DNA of 64,000 nucleotides, taken from the NCBI GenBank assembly GCA_018399135.1, contig JAGYPB010000009.1:1-64000 (forward strand). Reading direction: 5' to 3'. The notes below the pieces were generated by a model. The model searched no databases, was not told where the DNA came from, and saw nothing but the letters and a program-made list of their open reading frames with translations. Below are positions 20,859-32,051 of this stretch, in pieces. The position numbers and the translations under genes are program-made. This DNA comes from Deltaproteobacteria bacterium (GTDB taxonomy: Bacteria > Desulfobacterota > Desulfuromonadia > Desulfuromonadales > Geopsychrobacteraceae). Numbering within the stretch: the stretch's first letter is position 1; each line of letters opens with the position of its first letter.

Positions 20859-21362
20859 ATGCTAGTATGGCCCCTGGAAAAAAATGAGGTTTTGCTCTGG
20901 CAGGGGCGGCCGGCGCCGCGTTGCTATCTGTTTCGTTACTGGCGCAGTCAGCTTGGCGCGCTTGTTGTTCTACTGTTTTTTGGGGCCCTCTTTGGACAGG
21001 CCTGGCAGCGCGATATGTCGCTTCCGACGCTGGTTTTTTTACTGTTGCCGTTGCTGCCGGCGCTGCTCTTCGGCCCCATTCGCTTGGTGTATTTACGCTG
21101 GCGCTGGGAAACCCTTTTTTATGCCATCAGCGACCGGCATTTATTCGTCCGGCACGGATGGAACAAACACATCCTCAGCTATCCGTGGTTAACGCTGCAT
21201 GCCGTTATTCTTCATCCCTATACAGACCGGCTGGCCACTATTGAACTAAAATTTGCTGATTCGCGCAGGGTGTTGCTCGAATGTCTGGAAGAGCCCACAA
21301 CCTGCCTGCACACCTTACCTGCTGCGGTGATTAATCCCCTGGGACAAGAGGATCCTGTTTGA
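20859..21362 (+). CDS. PH-domain-like membrane protein of unknown function
   Basis: Two TM segments followed by YAISDRHLFVRHGWNKHILSYPW. Confidence 0.6.
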   Translation: MLVWPLEKNEVLLWQGRPAPRCYLFRYWRSQLGALVVLLFFGALFGQAWQRDMSLPTLVFLLLPLLPALLFGPIRLVYLRWRWETLFYAISDRHLFVRHGWNKHILSYPWLTLHAVILHPYTDRLATIELKFADSRRVLLECLEEPTTCLHTLPAAVINPLGQEDPV

Positions 21363-21441
21363 CTCGGATAAGTTGTCGTGGGTATCATATCAGGTTGACT
21401 GAAAATCCGTGTCGCAAGACACTTAAACGACTGATGGTGAT

Positions 21442-22767
21442 ATGAAATCTTTTTACCTGGAAACTTTTGGCTGTCAGATGAATGTGGTTGATTCCGAGCA
21501 GATTACCGCGCTGCTGCAGGGCATCGGTTATCAGCCCGTTGGCGCACCTGATCAGGCCGATCTGGTATTGCTCAACACCTGTTCGGTACGGGATAAGGCC
21601 GAACGTAAGGTGTATGGACATCTCGGACGCTTCAAGCCGATTAAGGACAAGCGCCCTGATCTGATTATCGGTGTTGGTGGCTGTGTCGCCCAGCAGGAAG
21701 GGCAGCGCATGCTTGATACGGTTTCCTATCTTGATCTGGTCTTTGGCACCCACAATATTCACCGCTTGCCGGAGATGGTGCAGCAGGTGGAGCAGACGCG
21801 TGGGCGCGCCAGTGAGACTGATTTCCTCGACCGTGAAACGCGTTTGAATCTGTTCCCTGAACGTTCGGCAAGCGAGAGTGTCACCCGTTTTGTCACTATC
21901 ATGCAAGGGTGTGATAATTTTTGTTCTTACTGCATTGTCCCCCATGTCAGAGGACGTGAGATCAGTCGATCCAGTGCTGAAATCCTTCATGAAATTGAAG
22001 CCCTCGTTGCTGCCGGGGTTAAAGAAGTCACCTTGCTTGGCCAGAATGTCAACTCTTACGGTTGCAAGATCGACGATGAGATGTCTTTTCCCCGGTTGTT
22101 GCAGGCTGTGGATGAAATCCCTGGTCTGGAGCGTTTACGCTTCGCTACCTCGCACCCCAAGGATATTACGGCTGAGCTGATTGACTGCTTTGGTCGTTTG
22201 AACAGCCTGTGCCCGCAAATACATCTACCGGTACAGAGTGGTTCCGACCGGATTCTGGCGTTGATGAATCGTGGTTATGATGCTACCGACTATCTTGACA
22301 AGATTCGGTGTTTAAAAGCCGTGTGTCCACAGATCCGTTTCACTACCGATATCATTGTCGGTTTTCCCGGTGAGACAGAAGAAGATTTTCAGGCGACACT
22401 CGATCTGGTCGAAAAGGTCAGATACGCTGATGCCTTTACCTTTTTATATTCACCGCGGGTTGAGACGGCAGCAGCAACCATGCCTGACAATGCCTCTGCT
22501 CGGCAGAAACAGCAGCGTTTTGAAAGGCTGCTGACATTGCAACAACGAATCAGCGGGGAACTCTGGCAAGAGGATGCCGGTCAAGTGCTGCCGGTGTTGG
22601 TTGAGGGGACGAGCAAGCAGGGGGATGGTCAACTTTTCGGGCGCAGCGCCTGGAACCGGATTGTCAACTTCGGCGGGCCGCAGGAACTGATCGGCAGGAT
22701 AGTCCCCGTTGCTATTGTCAAGGTGCTGCGCAACTCCCATCTGGGTGAATCCCAGGATAACTTTTGA
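21442..22767 (+). CDS. miaB: tRNA-2-methylthio-N6-dimethylallyladenosine synthase
   Basis: YLETFGCQMNVVDSEQ, radical SAM CDNFCSYCIVPHVRGREISR. Confidence 0.95.
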   Translation: MKSFYLETFGCQMNVVDSEQITALLQGIGYQPVGAPDQADLVLLNTCSVRDKAERKVYGHLGRFKPIKDKRPDLIIGVGGCVAQQEGQRMLDTVSYLDLVFGTHNIHRLPEMVQQVEQTRGRASETDFLDRETRLNLFPERSASESVTRFVTIMQGCDNFCSYCIVPHVRGREISRSSAEILHEIEALVAAGVKEVTLLGQNVNSYGCKIDDEMSFPRLLQAVDEIPGLERLRFATSHPKDITAELIDCFGRLNSLCPQIHLPVQSGSDRILALMNRGYDATDYLDKIRCLKAVCPQIRFTTDIIVGFPGETEEDFQATLDLVEKVRYADAFTFLYSPRVETAAATMPDNASARQKQQRFERLLTLQQRISGELWQEDAGQVLPVLVEGTSKQGDGQLFGRSAWNRIVNFGGPQELIGRIVPVAIVKVLRNSHLGESQDNF

Positions 22768-22780
22768 TGACAGGAATACG

Positions 22781-23434
22781 ATGATGATTGATCTCCATAC
22801 CCATACTTTTTTTAGTGATGGTGAACTGGTTCCCGCAGAGTTGGTACGTCGCGCTGCCGTTGCCGGCTATCGCGCCATCGCCATTACTGATCATGCCGAT
22901 AAAAGCAATACCGCCTGGCTGCTGGCCAATATTGTCGATGTTGTCAACGAGCTTGGTGAGACCAACGGCATGCAGGTTCTTGCCGGAGTGGAACTGACCC
23001 ATGTAGCACCGGCAGCTATTGCTGATGCTACCCAGCTGGCACGCGATCACGGTGCGGAACTGATAGTCGTCCACGGTGAAACGATTGTCGAACCGGTGAT
23101 GCCGGGAACTAATCTGGCAGCTATCAAGGCCGGTGTTGATATTCTGTCTCATCCTGGCCTGATTACGGCCGAAGAGGTTCAGCTGGCTGCAGAAAGGGGG
23201 GTTTGTCTGGAAATCACTACGCGCAAAGGACACTCTCTAACGAATGGACATGTGGCCAAACTGGCACATCAATACGGAGCTAAGCTCGTTGTCAATAATG
23301 ATGCCCATGGTCCGGGAGATCTGGTTTCTGCCGAGCAGATGCGTAGAATTGCTTTGGGGGCGGCCATGACCGAAGAACAGTTTTTGCAGGCCCAGGCCAA
23401 CTCAAGCGCCCTGGTTGCGCGCGCCAAAGGGTAG
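22781..23434 (+). CDS. PHP domain protein (histidinol-phosphatase-like)
   Basis: MIDLHTHTFFSDGELVPAELVRRA, AITDHADKSN. Confidence 0.88.
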   Translation: MMIDLHTHTFFSDGELVPAELVRRAAVAGYRAIAITDHADKSNTAWLLANIVDVVNELGETNGMQVLAGVELTHVAPAAIADATQLARDHGAELIVVHGETIVEPVMPGTNLAAIKAGVDILSHPGLITAEEVQLAAERGVCLEITTRKGHSLTNGHVAKLAHQYGAKLVVNNDAHGPGDLVSAEQMRRIALGAAMTEEQFLQAQANSSALVARAKG

Positions 23435-23437
23435 ACC

Positions 23438-24505
23438 ATGAACAATGTTGATAATTTTGATTTTCTAAAACAGCTGGTTGAAACACCCAGCCCATCGGGT
23501 TTTGAACAGCCGGTTCAGCGTTTGATCCGCCGGCAGCTGGAAGGGATTGCTGATCATCTTGAAACTGATGTTATGGGGAATCTGATGGCTTTGCTCAAAG
23601 GGCATGGTGGTCCCACGGTGATGCTTGCCGGTCATTGTGATGAGATTGGCTTCATGGTTCAGTTTGTCGATGACAATGGCTTTATCTATTTTGGGGCCAT
23701 TGGTGGCGTTGATCCCCATTTGTCTCCGGGGCAACGGGTGAGTATCCATACCAATCAGGGGGATATTGCCGGTGTCATCGGCAAAAAAGCGATTCATCTG
23801 ATCGAAAGTAAAGACCGTGAAACCGTCATTAATCTGAAAAAGCAGTATATCGACATTGGCTGTACGTCACGCCAAGAGGTAGAAAAACTGGTTTGTATCG
23901 GTGATCCAATCACCTTCACTGTTGGTTTACAACAGCTACAGGGGCGACGGGTCACGGCGCGCGCCTTTGACGATAAAATGGGTGCCTTTATTGTCACCGA
24001 AGTGATGAAAGAGGTAAAGCGCAACGGCGGTATGTCGGCCGATCTGTATAGCGTTTCGACGGTTCAGGAAGAGCTTGGCCTGCGCGGTGGCACGACCAGT
24101 ACCTATGGGATCAACCCTGATATTGGTATTGTTGTTGAAGTGACCCATGCCACCGATTGTCCTGATGTCGAGCATAATGGCATTGGTCGCGTTGAACTGG
24201 GCAAGGGGCCGGTTATTGCCCGCGGTGCCAACATCAACCCCATGCTTTTTAACCTGCTGGTTGAAACCGCAAAAGCGGAAGATATCCCGGTGCAGATCAT
24301 CGGGGTGCCGCGGGCAACCGGTACCGATGCCAATGTGATGCAATTGTCACGCGGCGGAGTAGCCACCGCACTGCTGGGTATTCCTTTACGCTATATGCAC
24401 ACACCGGTAGAAACCCTTGATCTGGGTGATCTGGAAATGGCGATCAGATTATTGACTGCGGCTCTGGACAAAATCAACAGTCAGAGCAACTTTATTCCGG
24501 TGTAA
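23438..24505 (+). CDS. M42 family metallopeptidase (aminopeptidase/endoglucanase)
   Basis: TPSPSGFEQPVQ, AGHCDEIGFMV, FDDKMGAF, STVQEELGLRG. Confidence 0.93.
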   Translation: MNNVDNFDFLKQLVETPSPSGFEQPVQRLIRRQLEGIADHLETDVMGNLMALLKGHGGPTVMLAGHCDEIGFMVQFVDDNGFIYFGAIGGVDPHLSPGQRVSIHTNQGDIAGVIGKKAIHLIESKDRETVINLKKQYIDIGCTSRQEVEKLVCIGDPITFTVGLQQLQGRRVTARAFDDKMGAFIVTEVMKEVKRNGGMSADLYSVSTVQEELGLRGGTTSTYGINPDIGIVVEVTHATDCPDVEHNGIGRVELGKGPVIARGANINPMLFNLLVETAKAEDIPVQIIGVPRATGTDANVMQLSRGGVATALLGIPLRYMHTPVETLDLGDLEMAIRLLTAALDKINSQSNFIPV

Positions 24506-24511
24506 AGACAG

Positions 24512-25678
24512 GTGAGGGATATGACATCCGCATCACAAGACCAGCAGGCGTACGCAGCGCGCAAGGTCACCCTGGTTGGACTGGTGGTTAATGTTATCAA
24601 TGCTGTCATCAAGATTGTTGTAGGTTTTTGGGCTAATTCCTACGCGTTGATCGCCGATGGTATTCATTCTGCGTCCGATATGCTCAGCGATATTCTGGTG
24701 CTGGTGGCCAGCCACTATGGACGGCAGCAGCCGGATAAAGACCATCCCTATGGTCACGATCGGTATGAAACCCTGGCGACCCTGATTCTGGGAGCCCTGC
24801 TGATTGCCGTTGCCGGTGCCCTGGTGTGGGACAGTATGATGCGTCTGTTGACTCCGCGCGAACTGGTAACGCCCGGTGCCATTGCTTTGATCGTTGCCCT
24901 GGCCTCGATTGCCAGCAAGGAGTGGATTTATCGTTATACCCTGAGGATTGCCCGGCAGATTAATTCTCGTCTGCTTGAAGGTAACGCCTGGCATCATCGT
25001 ACGGACTCCCTGTCATCTATTGTCGTATTTGTCGCCGTTGGTGGTGCGATCCTTGGCATTACCTGGCTGGATCAGGTTGCGGCAGTCATTGTGGCATTAA
25101 TGGTGGCGCGTATTGGTTTTGCGTTGATCTGGGACAGTCTCAAAGAACTGGTTGATACGGCACTGCCACAGGATGAGGTGAACAATCTCCGGGCGACCGC
25201 ACTGACCATCCCTGGAGTCCGGGATGTGCACGACCTGCGTAGCCGACGCATGGCGAACCGTACCTTACTCGATATCCATCTACAGGTTGATCCCCATATC
25301 AGTGTAACAGAGGGGCATGAAGTTGGTGCCTGGGTAGCGCGCCTGCTGCGAAAACAAAACGACCATATTTCCGATGTCACCTTTCATATCGACCCTGAAT
25401 ATGATGAACATCTTGATGTGACCGATGACATCCACCGGCTGCCCTTGCGACCGGATGCGGTTGCACAGCTGAATGAGCGCTGGCAGGGAGAGCCACTGTT
25501 CGAATATCCTCACCATACCGTTCTGCACTATCTTGATCAGGCGATTGATGTTGACTTGTTCTATGCGGCTAAAGATGTACCGGCTGGTCATATTGAGCAG
25601 CTACAGGTCGCCTTGACAACTCGAGCCGACGATCTGCCATGGTTGCGACAGGTAAAGGTATGGGTTGGCCAAGCCTGA
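24512..25678 (+). CDS. cation diffusion facilitator family transporter
   Basis: NSYALIADGIHSASDMLSDILVLV..., AWHHRTDSLSS. Confidence 0.93.
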   Translation: MRDMTSASQDQQAYAARKVTLVGLVVNVINAVIKIVVGFWANSYALIADGIHSASDMLSDILVLVASHYGRQQPDKDHPYGHDRYETLATLILGALLIAVAGALVWDSMMRLLTPRELVTPGAIALIVALASIASKEWIYRYTLRIARQINSRLLEGNAWHHRTDSLSSIVVFVAVGGAILGITWLDQVAAVIVALMVARIGFALIWDSLKELVDTALPQDEVNNLRATALTIPGVRDVHDLRSRRMANRTLLDIHLQVDPHISVTEGHEVGAWVARLLRKQNDHISDVTFHIDPEYDEHLDVTDDIHRLPLRPDAVAQLNERWQGEPLFEYPHHTVLHYLDQAIDVDLFYAAKDVPAGHIEQLQVALTTRADDLPWLRQVKVWVGQA

Positions 25679-25752
25679 CACCTCCCCCAAAACCATCAAC
25701 TTGAGAATATCTTCGTTTTGACTGATGAAGATGTCAATGTCTGGCTGCCGCT

Positions 25753-27546
25753 TCAGTGTTTCGGGGTTCTGCTGCGCGGTGGTATCTTTTTGGGTGCCGG
25801 GCTTCGCCCTTTACCGGCAATGCGTTTACCACGGTTTGTTCTTGTCTGTTTGTCCTGCTGAGTTTGTCCCTTGGTGTCGAGGCTGATCTGCAAGGGATGT
25901 TTATTGATGCTAATGTCCCTGATTCGTTTAAGCTGAGCCGCGTCGATGGGGGTGAGCAGATCCACCAGGCTGAAGTGCTCAAAAATATTGATTCTACCGA
26001 TCTGGCGGCTGTCGATGCGCCCTTCGTTGCTCAAAGCACCAACAATGTTTCCTGGTTCAACACCGTGAGTGCGACCAACCTCCAGGCGGTAACAGGTCGC
26101 CTGCTCGTTGCCGCTGCGATCCGACATCCTGCGCGGGGGGCGTTGTTCGCTCAGATCTTCTTGAACGAAGTTGTCTTCCTCCATCTGCAGGGGGCGTTCC
26201 TTCTGCAGGAGGAACGCCAAGGCTGCAGCGATGCGCCGATGACCGATATCATAATCCGTCTGAATGTCATCAATCAATTCTTCAAAAAACTCAAGATCCT
26301 GGGATTCCAAGGTGGCATTGACCTGTTCTTTAAATATGCCGACCCGACGATTGGTAATTTCTTTACGGCTTGGCAAGGCCATGGCCTTGATCGGCTGCCG
26401 AGTGGCGCGTTCAATAGAGGCCAGCATCCTTTTTTCACGGGGCGCAACAAACAGAATAGCTTTGCCTTCCCGTCCGGCGCGTCCGGTGCGACCGATGCGG
26501 TGAACGTATGCCTCGGTGTCGTGGGGGATATCATAATTGATGACGTGGCTGATGCGCTTGACGTCCAGCCCGCGGGCAGCAACATCGGTGGCAACGACAA
26601 TATCAAGGCTGCCATCCTTGAGGCGTTCAACGGTTTTCTCGCGCATCACCTGGGTCATATCGCCGTTTAGCGGGGCACTGGAAAAACCGCGCGCTTCGAG
26701 TTTTTCCGCAAGTTCCACGGTGGCGATTTTGGTGCGCACAAAGATGATCATACCGTCAATTTCTTCCGCCTCAAGAATGCGGGTAAGGGCATCCAGCTTG
26801 TGCAGACCCTTGACCTGCCAATAACGCTGGCTGACCTGCTCAACCGTTGAGGTTTTGGATTTGATCCGAATTTCCACCGGGTCTGTAAGATGACGGCGGG
26901 CAATTTTGAGCACTTCCTGCGGCATGGTGGCTGAAAATAGCGCGGTCTGATGTTCGGCAGGGGCGTGGGAAAGGATCTCCTCAACGTCGTCGATAAATCC
27001 CATTTTCAGCATTTCGTCAGCTTCGTCGATTACCACGGCGTTCAGTCTGTCGAGTTTAAGGGTTCCCCTGTTCAGGTGATCCTTAATCCTTCCCGGAGTG
27101 CCGACCACGACCTGAACACCACGTTGCAATTGGCGCAACTGTTGTACCATGTTTTGGCCACCATACACTGGAAGAACCTGAAACCCCGGCAGATAACGGG
27201 CGTAGGTCTGCACTGCCTCGGCCACTTGCAGTGCCAGTTCGCGGGTCGGGGTCAAAATCAGTAGTTGCGGATATTTCAGCTCCGGTTTGATGCGGGTTAA
27301 TAACGGTAATGAAAAAGCCGCTGTCTTGCCGGTACCGGTCTGAGCCTGACCAAGCAGATCGCGTCCGGCGAGCAAAGGGGGAATGCTCTGTGCCTGAATA
27401 GGTGTTGGTGATTCGTAACCGACTTCGTCGATGACTTTAATGATGGCCGGCGCCAGTGCCAATTCGCTGAAAGAAAGTGGTTCGTTGCTGCTCATGATAA
27501 TCCTGTCCTGAAGAAAGTCGTGTGTAGATGGCAAAGTTTCGAACAA
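25753..27546 (-). CDS. DEAD-box ATP-dependent RNA helicase with DbpA-type C-terminal domain
   Basis: AQTGTGKTAAFSLPLL, VIDEADEML, SATMP, HRIGRTGRAGR; likely ATG at the internal MSSNEPLSFSEL. Confidence 0.95.
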   Translation of the reverse strand: MFETLPSTHDFLQDRIIMSSNEPLSFSELALAPAIIKVIDEVGYESPTPIQAQSIPPLLAGRDLLGQAQTGTGKTAAFSLPLLTRIKPELKYPQLLILTPTRELALQVAEAVQTYARYLPGFQVLPVYGGQNMVQQLRQLQRGVQVVVGTPGRIKDHLNRGTLKLDRLNAVVIDEADEMLKMGFIDDVEEILSHAPAEHQTALFSATMPQEVLKIARRHLTDPVEIRIKSKTSTVEQVSQRYWQVKGLHKLDALTRILEAEEIDGMIIFVRTKIATVELAEKLEARGFSSAPLNGDMTQVMREKTVERLKDGSLDIVVATDVAARGLDVKRISHVINYDIPHDTEAYVHRIGRTGRAGREGKAILFVAPREKRMLASIERATRQPIKAMALPSRKEITNRRVGIFKEQVNATLESQDLEFFEELIDDIQTDYDIGHRRIAAALAFLLQKERPLQMEEDNFVQEDLSEQRPPRRMSDRSGNEQATCYRLEVGRTHGVEPGNIVGALSNEGRIDSRQIGRINIFEHFSLVDLLTPIDAAQLKRIRDISINKHPLQISLDTKGQTQQDKQTRTNRGKRIAGKGRSPAPKKIPPRSRTPKH

Positions 27547-27587
27547 TAACCTGTCCGTTGTCTGGACGCCAGTTTTTTATATTGGTT

Positions 27588-30095
27588 TTAGGTCTGTTGC
27601 TGTCGTGGTTGCCACAACAATAACAAGAGCGCCAACAGGGTCAAGTTGGCAAACATTGCGACAATCATGGCCAGGCCGGTGAACAAACCAAAGTAGATGG
27701 TTGGGTTGAAGTTGGACAGCGCCAGAATGGAGAAGCCGGTAATGATGGTGATAGAGGTATAATACATAGCGCGACCCACGCTGTCGTGGGTGCGCATGAT
27801 CGCCTTGAGGGGGTTGTTATCGACACGCAGTTCGTCAATATAGCGATGGACATAATGGATGGTGTCATCGACAGCGATGCCGATGGTGATGGCAGCGATT
27901 GTAATCGTCATGATGTCGAGGGGTATCTTCATCAACCCCATCAAGCCCAGCACGGCAGCCGCTGAAATCAAGTTGGGAACAATGGCAATGAGGGCCAGCC
28001 GTAATGAGCGGAACTGAATCAGGAACATACCGACAATCACCAGGAACACGACGCCGATGGTCATAATCTGGGATGCGAACAGGCTTTGCAGGACATTATT
28101 ATAGAGTACGAACATGCCGGTCAGATTGACTTGCTCCGGCTTGAGATCGAACAATTTAACCAGATCCTTTTCGATTTTACCGAGAAGCTCATTGCGCTGC
28201 AGGCTTGGGTCGGAGTCGATAATCCGCAGATTAAAACGGATCTGGTTGCCATCGGTAGACATATAGGGGCGAAACAGGCTGTTGTCGATTACTTCCGGGA
28301 GCATGCGATGAATCACCGACAGGGCCATATTGTCCAGCGGTTGTCCATCATTGACATGCTGCATCAGGGTAAAGGTGGTTGACATTGACAGCACTTTGCC
28401 TGATTCCGGCAGCTGATCGAGATACTCATGAATCGCATGAATGTCACTGATCTGATAACTGTTGAACCAGTAGCTGCTACCGGACAGCCCGGCTTCAACC
28501 CTGTCTTCAGCGAAAAAATCGTCGGCGAAGGGGTCATCTTCTGCAAACGCCGCCTCTTGTTCGAGGGCAACAAAAAACTCAGGATCAGCGTCAATGACGA
28601 CATCGAGGGGGGTGGTGCCACCCAGTTGCCGATCGATCAGTGCCATCCCCTGATAGATTTCCGTTGTCGGCTTAAAATAATCGATAAAGCGGTTTTCAAC
28701 CGTTAATTGTGCGATGCCATAGAGGCTGACGAGGGAGATCAGGGCAAAGGCTAACAGCGTTGCCCGGCCATGGTGTTCGACCAGATGTCCGCAACCGCGG
28801 GTGATATAACCGGTCATGTCAATGCGGGGGGCAAAGGGTTGAGGTTTTTTCAGCAGTACCAGTCCCGCTGGAAAGAGGATCAGACTGATAATCAGGGCAA
28901 AGCCGATACCGATAGCCATCATCCAGCCGAAATCAATAATCGGGCGGATGTCACTGGTCAACAGCGAGGCAAATGCAGCGATGGTGGTTAATGCGGTAAA
29001 AATGCTTGGCAGCGCCTTGGTGCGAATGGTTTCGCGCACTAATTCAGCATGGCTGGCCTGGGGTTGTTCAGCCAGCAGTTCGTTGTAGCGGACAATCAGG
29101 TGGACGCAGAGGGAGAGGGTGATAATCAGCAGCAGGGAGGTGAAATTGGACGAAACCACCGTGACTTTCCAGCCGACCATCCCCAAAAAACCGAACATAA
29201 ATAATACCGTGCAAAAACAACAGGCCATGGGTAACAAGACCCACTGGGTACGGCGAAAAATCAGCACAAGCATGGAAACCAGAAACACGAGCACAGCAAT
29301 GCCAAACTTGACCAGATCATTGCGAATAAAATCGATCATGTCGACAACAATCATGGGAATGCCGCCTAAAAACAGCTCGGCCGTATCGCGATGCTCATCC
29401 ATGATGGCGCGGATGGTGGCGATGTCACGGGCTTCCCGTTCGTTATGGTCACGGCTGATCCGGTCGTAGGTAGCGGTAACCTCCGCCAGTTGTTGCTCTT
29501 CATGTGCGGTGATGACCCCATCATCGCGCTTTTCCCGCAGTTCGGTGCGTTGGCGATGCAAAGAGCGCAGCTCTTCATTGGTTGCGAGCATAACCTGTAG
29601 AGCAGTGGTGCGCCCGTCAGCACTGACCAATAGATCTTTATAGATGGGACCGGTGGTAAATTCGGCCAGCGCCAGTTCCATGTCGACTCCAGGCGTATCA
29701 ACCGTGCGGATTTCGCGACTGAGTTCTGCCAGGGTGACGCGGGGACTGTCAATCAATGGCGCATCAAGAATGCTCAGTACCTGTGTAACACGTTCAATGT
29801 TCAACAGGTGATCGCGTAGTTTCCGGATGTCAGCGAGGGTATCTGGTGCCAACAGCGCGTCTTTGGGAGAGTAACTGATGATCAGAAAGTCACTGGTGCC
29901 GTACTGGGCGTTAATCTGGCGAAAATAGCGCAGGTCTTCGTCATGCTCGAGCATCAGCGAATCGGCTGAAGCGTCGAGATGAAAATCCTTAGCAAAAAAA
30001 CCGATGGATGCAATCAGCACCAACAACAGGCTCAAGGTGGTTAAGGGGTGTTTTAAAATCAGACGTTCATAGGTAGAAATGATCGTTTGTTTCAT
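27588..30095 (-). CDS. MMPL/RND superfamily exporter
   Basis: 835 aa with two 6-TM bundles (ITIAAITIGIAVDDTIHYVHRY). Confidence 0.93.
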   Translation of the reverse strand: MKQTIISTYERLILKHPLTTLSLLLVLIASIGFFAKDFHLDASADSLMLEHDEDLRYFRQINAQYGTSDFLIISYSPKDALLAPDTLADIRKLRDHLLNIERVTQVLSILDAPLIDSPRVTLAELSREIRTVDTPGVDMELALAEFTTGPIYKDLLVSADGRTTALQVMLATNEELRSLHRQRTELREKRDDGVITAHEEQQLAEVTATYDRISRDHNEREARDIATIRAIMDEHRDTAELFLGGIPMIVVDMIDFIRNDLVKFGIAVLVFLVSMLVLIFRRTQWVLLPMACCFCTVLFMFGFLGMVGWKVTVVSSNFTSLLLIITLSLCVHLIVRYNELLAEQPQASHAELVRETIRTKALPSIFTALTTIAAFASLLTSDIRPIIDFGWMMAIGIGFALIISLILFPAGLVLLKKPQPFAPRIDMTGYITRGCGHLVEHHGRATLLAFALISLVSLYGIAQLTVENRFIDYFKPTTEIYQGMALIDRQLGGTTPLDVVIDADPEFFVALEQEAAFAEDDPFADDFFAEDRVEAGLSGSSYWFNSYQISDIHAIHEYLDQLPESGKVLSMSTTFTLMQHVNDGQPLDNMALSVIHRMLPEVIDNSLFRPYMSTDGNQIRFNLRIIDSDPSLQRNELLGKIEKDLVKLFDLKPEQVNLTGMFVLYNNVLQSLFASQIMTIGVVFLVIVGMFLIQFRSLRLALIAIVPNLISAAAVLGLMGLMKIPLDIMTITIAAITIGIAVDDTIHYVHRYIDELRVDNNPLKAIMRTHDSVGRAMYYTSITIITGFSILALSNFNPTIYFGLFTGLAMIVAMFANLTLLALLLLLWQPRQQQT

Positions 30096-30167
30096 TAATT
30101 GTCCATCGTTATTGGAGCGGTACGCGTTAAGAACCTGTTATCACTATAGCGTTGATACACTAAAAAG

Positions 30168-30200
30168 ACAAAAGCCCCGACCTGGTGCCGGGGCTTTTGT
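30168..30200. terminator. Bidirectional terminator (fumarase side)
   Basis: ACAAAAGCCCCGacctggtgCCGGGGCTTTTGT. Confidence 0.85.
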
Positions 30201-30221
30201 GACGCTTTTAGTGACTGTTGA

Positions 30222-31841
30222 CTAGAGGCCCAGCTTTTTGAAAAAGTCGTTACCTTTGTCATCTACTAGAATGAAGGCCGGGAAGTCAACGACATCAATC
30301 TTCCATACTGCTTCCATTCCCAGTTCGGGGAAATCGATACACTCGACCTTCTTGATGTTCTCTTCCGCAAGAACGGCAGCCGGGCCACCAATGGAGCCAA
30401 GATAGAAGCCGCCATGTTTGGCACAAGCGTCCGTAACCTGCTGGCTGCGGTTGCCTTTGGCAATCATTACCATGGAGCCGCCGTTGCTCTGGAGTAAGCC
30501 AACATAGCTGTCCATGCGCCCGGCTGTGGTCGGGCCGAAGGAGCCGGAGGCTTTGCCGGATGGGGTTTTTGCCGGGCCGGCATAGTAGATCGGGTGCTGT
30601 TTCAGGTAGTCCGGTAGAGGCTTGCCACTATCTAGAATTTCCTTGAACTTTGAGTGGGCAATATCTCGACCTACGACGATTGTTCCATCAAGTAGCAGAG
30701 GGGCTCCAACCTCAAGCTTGGAGAGGTCAGCAAGAATCTCCGGCATCGGGCGGTTGAGGTCAATACGGGTTCCCTGACTGGTTTTGCCACGATATTTTTC
30801 CGGAATCAGGCGCCCGGGATTACGATCCATTTCTTCAACAAAAAGGCCGTCGCGGGTGATCTTGGCTTTGATGTTACGATCCGCCGAACAGGAAACCGCC
30901 ATGCCGACGGGGCAGGAGGCGCCATGGCGCGGCAGTCGGATGACGCGCACATCATGAGCGAAATACTTGCCGCCAAATTGGGCACCGATGCCAAGCTCCT
31001 GGGCCGCCTTGAGGAGCTTTTCTTCGAGTTCAATGTCACGGAAGGCTTGTCCATGGTCATTGCCGCTGGTCGGGAGACCATCAAGGTAGCGAGCGGTTGC
31101 CAGCTTGACAGTTTTCATGCAGGCATCGGCTGAAGTGCCGCCGATAACAAAGGCCAGATGATAGGGCGGACAGGCAGCGGTGCCGATCGTTTTCATCTTC
31201 TGGACGAGGAAATTATAGAGGGAATCAGGGTTGAGAAGAGCCTTGGTTTCCTGATAGAGCATGGTTTTGTTGGCCGAGCCACCACCCTTGGCAATAAAAA
31301 GAAATTTGTAGGCATCTCCATCCGTAGCGTAAATGTCTATTTGAGCCGGAAGGTTGGTGCCGGTATTTTTTTCCGTATACATATCAAGGGCGACAGTCTG
31401 ACTGTATCGCAGGTTTTCCTCTGTGTAGGTTTTGAATACTCCAGCAGAAATCAATACGGCGTCGTTGCAGCCGGTCCAGACCTGCTGACCTTTTTTGGCG
31501 ACAACGGTAGCGGTACCGGTGTCCTGGCAGGTTGGCAGTTCGAACATGGCAGAAATTTCGGCGTTGCGTAAAAAGGCCATCGCTACTCCGCGATCATTAT
31601 CGCTGGCTTCCGGATCGCTGAGAATTTTCGCAACTTGTTCATTGTGTTCAGGCCGTAGCAGGAAGGAGACATCGCGCATGGCGACATTGGATAGCAGTTT
31701 CAGCGCCTCAGGATCAACTTTGATGACCTCTTTGCCGTCAAAATTTGAGACACTGACATATTTTTCAGAACCTTCAATTTTATAATACTTGGTGGTGTCT
31801 GTTCCCATCGGCATGGGATCCTGGTAGGTGAACTCCGGCAT
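30222..31841 (-). CDS. fumA: class I fumarate hydratase
   Basis: [45 protein letters not shown]. Confidence 0.92.
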   Translation of the reverse strand: MPEFTYQDPMPMGTDTTKYYKIEGSEKYVSVSNFDGKEVIKVDPEALKLLSNVAMRDVSFLLRPEHNEQVAKILSDPEASDNDRGVAMAFLRNAEISAMFELPTCQDTGTATVVAKKGQQVWTGCNDAVLISAGVFKTYTEENLRYSQTVALDMYTEKNTGTNLPAQIDIYATDGDAYKFLFIAKGGGSANKTMLYQETKALLNPDSLYNFLVQKMKTIGTAACPPYHLAFVIGGTSADACMKTVKLATARYLDGLPTSGNDHGQAFRDIELEEKLLKAAQELGIGAQFGGKYFAHDVRVIRLPRHGASCPVGMAVSCSADRNIKAKITRDGLFVEEMDRNPGRLIPEKYRGKTSQGTRIDLNRPMPEILADLSKLEVGAPLLLDGTIVVGRDIAHSKFKEILDSGKPLPDYLKQHPIYYAGPAKTPSGKASGSFGPTTAGRMDSYVGLLQSNGGSMVMIAKGNRSQQVTDACAKHGGFYLGSIGGPAAVLAEENIKKVECIDFPELGMEAVWKIDVVDFPAFILVDDKGNDFFKKLGL

Positions 31842-32002
31842 CTCTCTCGCTCCTTGGTCAGTGTGGATAGGATTATAAGGCCAATGTGGCCGGCAAATTA
31901 ATGTTACTGACTATAGGTGATTTTTGAACCAGTGTCGACCGTTAAGTACGGCGCCCAGGTGTAAAACAATTGAGAGCATATTCGAGTCATTACAAGGTAT
32001 GA

Positions 32003-32051
32003 ATACCTGACTGTTTCTCTTGAAAAGAAATTGACAGAAACAGTCAGGTAT
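32003..32051 (+). promoter_or_regulatory. Perfect 16-bp inverted repeat with IscR type-1-like half-sites upstream of cysE-iscR-iscS
   Basis: ATACCTGACTGTTTCT (32003-32018) and AGAAACAGTCAGGTAT (32036-32051); TTGACA at 32031-32036. Confidence 0.65.

Noticed and set aside
25756-26670. 304-aa plus-strand ORF opposite the DEAD-box helicase
   Set aside because: Fully antisense to a clearly conserved gene, no recognisable domain; a by-product of codon bias on the opposite strand.
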